Shown here in pieces: positions 61,385 through 64,000 of a stretch of DNA of 64,000 nt. Source of the stretch: an uncultured Ilyobacter sp. (GTDB lineage: Bacteria > Fusobacteriota > Fusobacteriia > Fusobacteriales > Fusobacteriaceae); the NCBI RefSeq assembly GCF_963668515.1, contig NZ_OY764866.1, positions 558,001 to 622,000 of the forward strand. Direction: 5' to 3'. The position numbers were made by a program, and so were the translations under genes. The notes beneath the pieces were generated by a model. It did no database searches and had not been told where the DNA came from. It saw only the letters and a program-made list of their open reading frames with translations. Numbering within the stretch: the stretch's first letter is position 1; every line of letters begins with the position of its first letter.

Positions 61385-62599
61385 TTATTTCAAGTATTCC
61401 TGTGATACTTTTAGTTGGCTCTCTGGCTCTAGTAGAGGTATGGCTGTGAGCTTTATACCGATAGCCCCTATAGGGGCCGTTATAAGCACGCTCAGGATGG
61501 AGACAGCCTGTATCAGCTCTCCACCGACCACTCCCATCTGAAGTGGCACACCAGCCTTGGCAGACTGCACAGTTGCCTTTGGGAGGTAGGCTATAACACA
61601 AAATAGTCTTTCCCTGTATGTTAGGTCTGTTCCAAGAAGTGAGATCCAAGTGCCTATCGACCTTATCACTAGAGCACTCATAATAGCAAGTGTTCCTGGA
61701 ATAATGAGATTTCCTATAAGAGTTGGATTAATTGCGGTACCTACAAGGGTAAATAGGTATATCTGTCCAACCTGCCATACCTTTCCGAGAGTTTCCTTTA
61801 GGCTGGTTCCGAGCTCTTTTTCACAGTAGTTGCTTATGACAAAGCCCATGACCATGACACCAATAAGAGAGTTAATTTTAAGGATTTTCAATTCCTCTAG
61901 GACTCTCATCGCAACACCTGTTGTTAATACCAAGAAACAGTGAATTAAAGGGTTTTTTGTGGTTTTGCACAAAAATTTTAATAAAAGTGCTGCGGCGATA
62001 CCAGAAATTACCCCTAAAACTATAGAAAGGGGTACTAACAATAAATTGGATGCTATCCCCGCAGAAGATCCAAGATAAAGGCTCATAAATGTACTGAAAA
62101 GAGCTATTGCAATGCTGTCATCTGCTGATCCCCCAGCCAACATCATCTGAGGTATGGCCTTTCTCTGACCTATTCCTCTGTTTATGAGTCCAACCATGGA
62201 AGGTATGAGAACAGCAGGGCTCACTGCAGAGATTATAAATCCTAAAATTCCTCCCTGTATAAAAGTAAAGCCGAAAAGTTTCATTGCTGCAAAGGCAACG
62301 GCAAAACCTTCAAGTCCTGCTGGAATAAAGCTTAAGAGAAGAGCAGGGCGACCCATTTTTTTTAATTGTTCTGTGCTTATTCCCAGACCTCCTCTGATCA
62401 GAACAGTAACCAGGGCTATACTTTTTAGCTCCTTGCTCATATGCAGGGTAAGGCTGTCTATCTGGTTGAGGTATGCAGGACCAGCTATACAGCCGAATAT
62501 TATCATACCTATTAGTTTTGGAAGTTTCATTTTTTCTGCAATTTTGCCGGCATAATGTCCCCCTATAAGGAGAAGAGACAGAGAAAGTAACGTTTTCAT
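61385..62599 (-). CDS. Cation:proton antiporter, linked to a fluoride riboswitch
   Basis: A 404-residue CPA-type antiporter with about 12 helices. Family features: KLPKLIGMIIFGCIAGP, AGGSADDSIAIALFSTF with the paired ion-binding Asp residues, and GFIISAVSPAVLIPSMVG. No C-terminal regulatory domain. AAAGGAG precedes the ATG. The leader carries a fluoride riboswitch; antiporters of this group are a known gene class under fluoride control in other bacteria, where the physiological link is proposed to be ion balance under fluoride stress. Confidence 0.9.
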   Translation of the reverse strand: MKTLLSLSLLLIGGHYAGKIAEKMKLPKLIGMIIFGCIAGPAYLNQIDSLTLHMSKELKSIALVTVLIRGGLGISTEQLKKMGRPALLLSFIPAGLEGFAVAFAAMKLFGFTFIQGGILGFIISAVSPAVLIPSMVGLINRGIGQRKAIPQMMLAGGSADDSIAIALFSTFMSLYLGSSAGIASNLLLVPLSIVLGVISGIAAALLLKFLCKTTKNPLIHCFLVLTTGVAMRVLEELKILKINSLIGVMVMGFVISNYCEKELGTSLKETLGKVWQVGQIYLFTLVGTAINPTLIGNLIIPGTLAIMSALVIRSIGTWISLLGTDLTYRERLFCVIAYLPKATVQSAKAGVPLQMGVVGGELIQAVSILSVLITAPIGAIGIKLTAIPLLEPESQLKVSQEYLK

Positions 62600-62616
62600 A
62601 TTTCACTCCTTTTAAC

Positions 62617-62649
62617 AAAAAAAACTCCTACAGTTTTTTTCTGTAGAAG
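62617..62649 (-). terminator. Terminator overlapping the fluoride aptamer
   Basis: CTTCTACAG pairs with CTGTAGGAG around seven A, followed by eight T. The left arm is also the conserved 3' strand of the aptamer, so binding and termination exclude one another. Confidence 0.88.
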
Positions 62650-62706
62650 CTATCATCTTCGTAATTATGAAGCATTTGGAATTTTTCCGGGAGAGCTTCA
62701 TCCCCC
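62641..62706 (-). ncRNA. Fluoride riboswitch (crcB RNA)
   Basis: On the minus strand GGGGGATGAAGCTCTCCC opens the aptamer, AAATGCTTC forms the second helix with GAAG, and GATGATAGCTTCTAC closes it. This matches the known fluoride aptamer form GGxGATGrgGcxCxCC...TGATGgCcTCTAC position by position. With the overlapping terminator it should switch the antiporter on when fluoride is present. Confidence 0.9.
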
Positions 62707-62817
62707 TTTTGATTTTTTTATTTTAATTATTATACATTAATATTTATGTCCTGTCAATAAAGTCAATATTTATTTTAAAGTCAGAATATTTTTTATGAGG
62801 CCTGCCAGGCTTATTGT

Positions 62818-64000
62818 CTAGCACTCTGAATATATTGAGAATACCACGTCACCCCATACAATTGCCTTATCTGATTCTAGTGTAACCTTTATTGCCTTAC
62901 TTTCTTCTGCTATTTTTTTGGCACATTTATTAAAGTTTAAAAGTATATCTTCATTTATATTTTCCTTGTTTTTCTGAACGTTTTTCGTGCTCTGAAATTT
63001 GTCCATATTCTCAATAAAATTATCTCCCTCCAGGGAAACTGTGATATTGGTTTTATCTATTTCATTTTGTTTTGAAAGGTTTTTTATTCTTAGGGCGGCC
63101 TCGATCATATCTCCTCCTGCTATCTCCTTTGGGATTTCAAAAGAAAATTTACAAATTTTAGCGGCGTTGTTCTGAGTGAATTTAAAATTATAGTGATTAA
63201 GTGTCTGTTCTCCGCATATATCAATCGACATGAGCCTTTTTACTTCCTCTGAATCATCAGTTTTTCCTAGAAGGTACATGAGTTTTGTCAGTGCCGCCTC
63301 GGGTGTTAAATCTAGTCCGCTGACTACCCCGGCATCTACAAGCTTGGTGCTGGCCTCATACATTCCCATTTTCACAGTACCTGTAGTACACTGTGTGATG
63401 TTTACAACTACGATACCCCTAGATGTAATGGAGTTTACGACTTCTATAAAATCACTGTTGGTAGGAGCATTTCCATTTCCATAGGTCTTTAATATAACCC
63501 CTTTCACATCCCCTATACTTTCAAATATATTTTTTAAGTATGAGGGTTTTAGTCCTGGGAATATTTCAATTATTATGACCCTGTTGTCTAAAACAGTCTC
63601 TATGTGAAAATTGCCCTCGGTTTTTTTTAGAAGCTTGTTTTTCTTGATTCCAAGTTCTGCCCCTGCCTCTCCTAAGGCTGGATAGTTTGGCGAAGAAAAC
63701 CCAAAATAGTTTCTGGCATCATTTTTTCTGCTTCTGTTGCCTCTTAAAAGAGTATCTCTGAAAAATATACAGACCTCAGGGACAAGCCTTATACCGTAAA
63801 ACTCATTTCCCGCAATTTGTATGGCGGTGACCAGGTTTTGCAGGGCATCACTCCTGGGTTTTTCTAAAGGCACCTGTGCTCCCGTAATAATTACTGGTTT
63901 ATCAAGCTCCTTAAGCATAAATGAGAGGGCAGAAGCTGTGTATGACATGGTGTCCGTCCCGTGGAGGAGAACAAATCCCCTATAGTCATTGTAGTTAGTT
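62818..64000 (-). CDS. ansA: L-asparaginase, type I, with C-terminal extension (5' end beyond the window)
   Basis: The open frame continues to the right edge, where it reads DYRGFVLLHGTDTMSYTASA with the catalytic Thr-Asp pair of HGTDT. KPVIITGAQVPLEKPRSDA and IVVVNITQCTTGTVKMGMYE follow, as in cytoplasmic AnsA, which hydrolyses asparagine to aspartate and ammonia. Instead of ending near GEQTL like E. coli AnsA, it adds about 125 residues (NHYNFKFTQNNAAKI to SIYSEC) with helical, Lys/Asn-rich content. I do not recognise the extension. At least 60 N-terminal residues lie outside the window. Confidence 0.9.
   Translation of the reverse strand, partial: TNYNDYRGFVLLHGTDTMSYTASALSFMLKELDKPVIITGAQVPLEKPRSDALQNLVTAIQIAGNEFYGIRLVPEVCIFFRDTLLRGNRSRKNDARNYFGFSSPNYPALGEAGAELGIKKNKLLKKTEGNFHIETVLDNRVIIIEIFPGLKPSYLKNIFESIGDVKGVILKTYGNGNAPTNSDFIEVVNSITSRGIVVVNITQCTTGTVKMGMYEASTKLVDAGVVSGLDLTPEAALTKLMYLLGKTDDSEEVKRLMSIDICGEQTLNHYNFKFTQNNAAKICKFSFEIPKEIAGGDMIEAALRIKNLSKQNEIDKTNITVSLEGDNFIENMDKFQSTKNVQKNKENINEDILLNFNKCAKKIAEESKAIKVTLESDKAIVWGDVVFSIYSEC

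Overview
This is a low-GC, gene-dense bacterial chromosome segment. An outer membrane is implied by a TolC/RND efflux operon, an autotransporter remnant ending in Trp-Lys-Phe and lipoproteins. Clostridia-like traits accompany it: a type III glutamine synthetase, a tandem glycine riboswitch and strong GGAGG ribosome sites. Together these suggest Fusobacteriota, most likely something like Ilyobacter or Propionigenium. That assignment is inference; no rRNA or tRNA gene was found.

Layout. 1-8 kb is mostly accessory: tandem dispersed repeats, a small CxxC protein, NADP-type glutamate dehydrogenase, an IS91-family transposase, an IS256-family remnant and a frameshifted autotransporter remnant. 8-19 kb holds the tolC-adaptor-RND operon, an SGNH hydrolase, a PHP/cardiolipin synthase pair and lon. 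19-25 kb has a SIR2-like protein split by a frameshift at an A9 run, a 55-codon ORF plus terminator in front of glutamine synthetase III, and an MscS channel. 25-39 kb carries YaiI/MscS, an antiporter fused to a PTS EIIA domain, a multi-helix channel, SlyD, HAD, RseC, CvfB, phosphoesterase, split ChrA, a frameshifted HD protein and ProC. 40-47 kb has CbiK with a FecCD-type ABC transporter, an in-frame HAD/HD chimera, RraA and MarR with a truncated MATE gene. 48-54 kb is a complete oppBCDFA operon. 54-64 kb has transaldolase, a glycine-riboswitch-controlled Na+/amino acid symporter, envelope lipoproteins, a two-component system, a fluoride-riboswitch-controlled antiporter and an asparaginase that runs off the right edge.

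The most distinctive feature is a dispersed intergenic repeat of about 450-610 bp. It has roughly 18-bp terminal inverted repeats starting TTAAC, an invariant internal hairpin and interchangeable inner modules. There are six well-preserved copies (two in tandem) and at least three degraded ones. It has no coding capacity and looks like a MITE or other non-autonomous element. One copy separates a MerR-type promoter from the efflux operon, and another begins at the stop codon of a broken CopZ-like gene.

Gene decay is frequent (IS256, ISL3, autotransporter, ROK, CopZ, MATE and others), which fits a genome with active mobile or repeat DNA. The metabolic theme is nitrogen and amino acid use (glutamate dehydrogenase, glutamine synthetase, ProC, Opp, glycine/alanine symport, asparaginase), with ion homeostasis (three mechanosensitive-type channels, two antiporters) and envelope stress functions.
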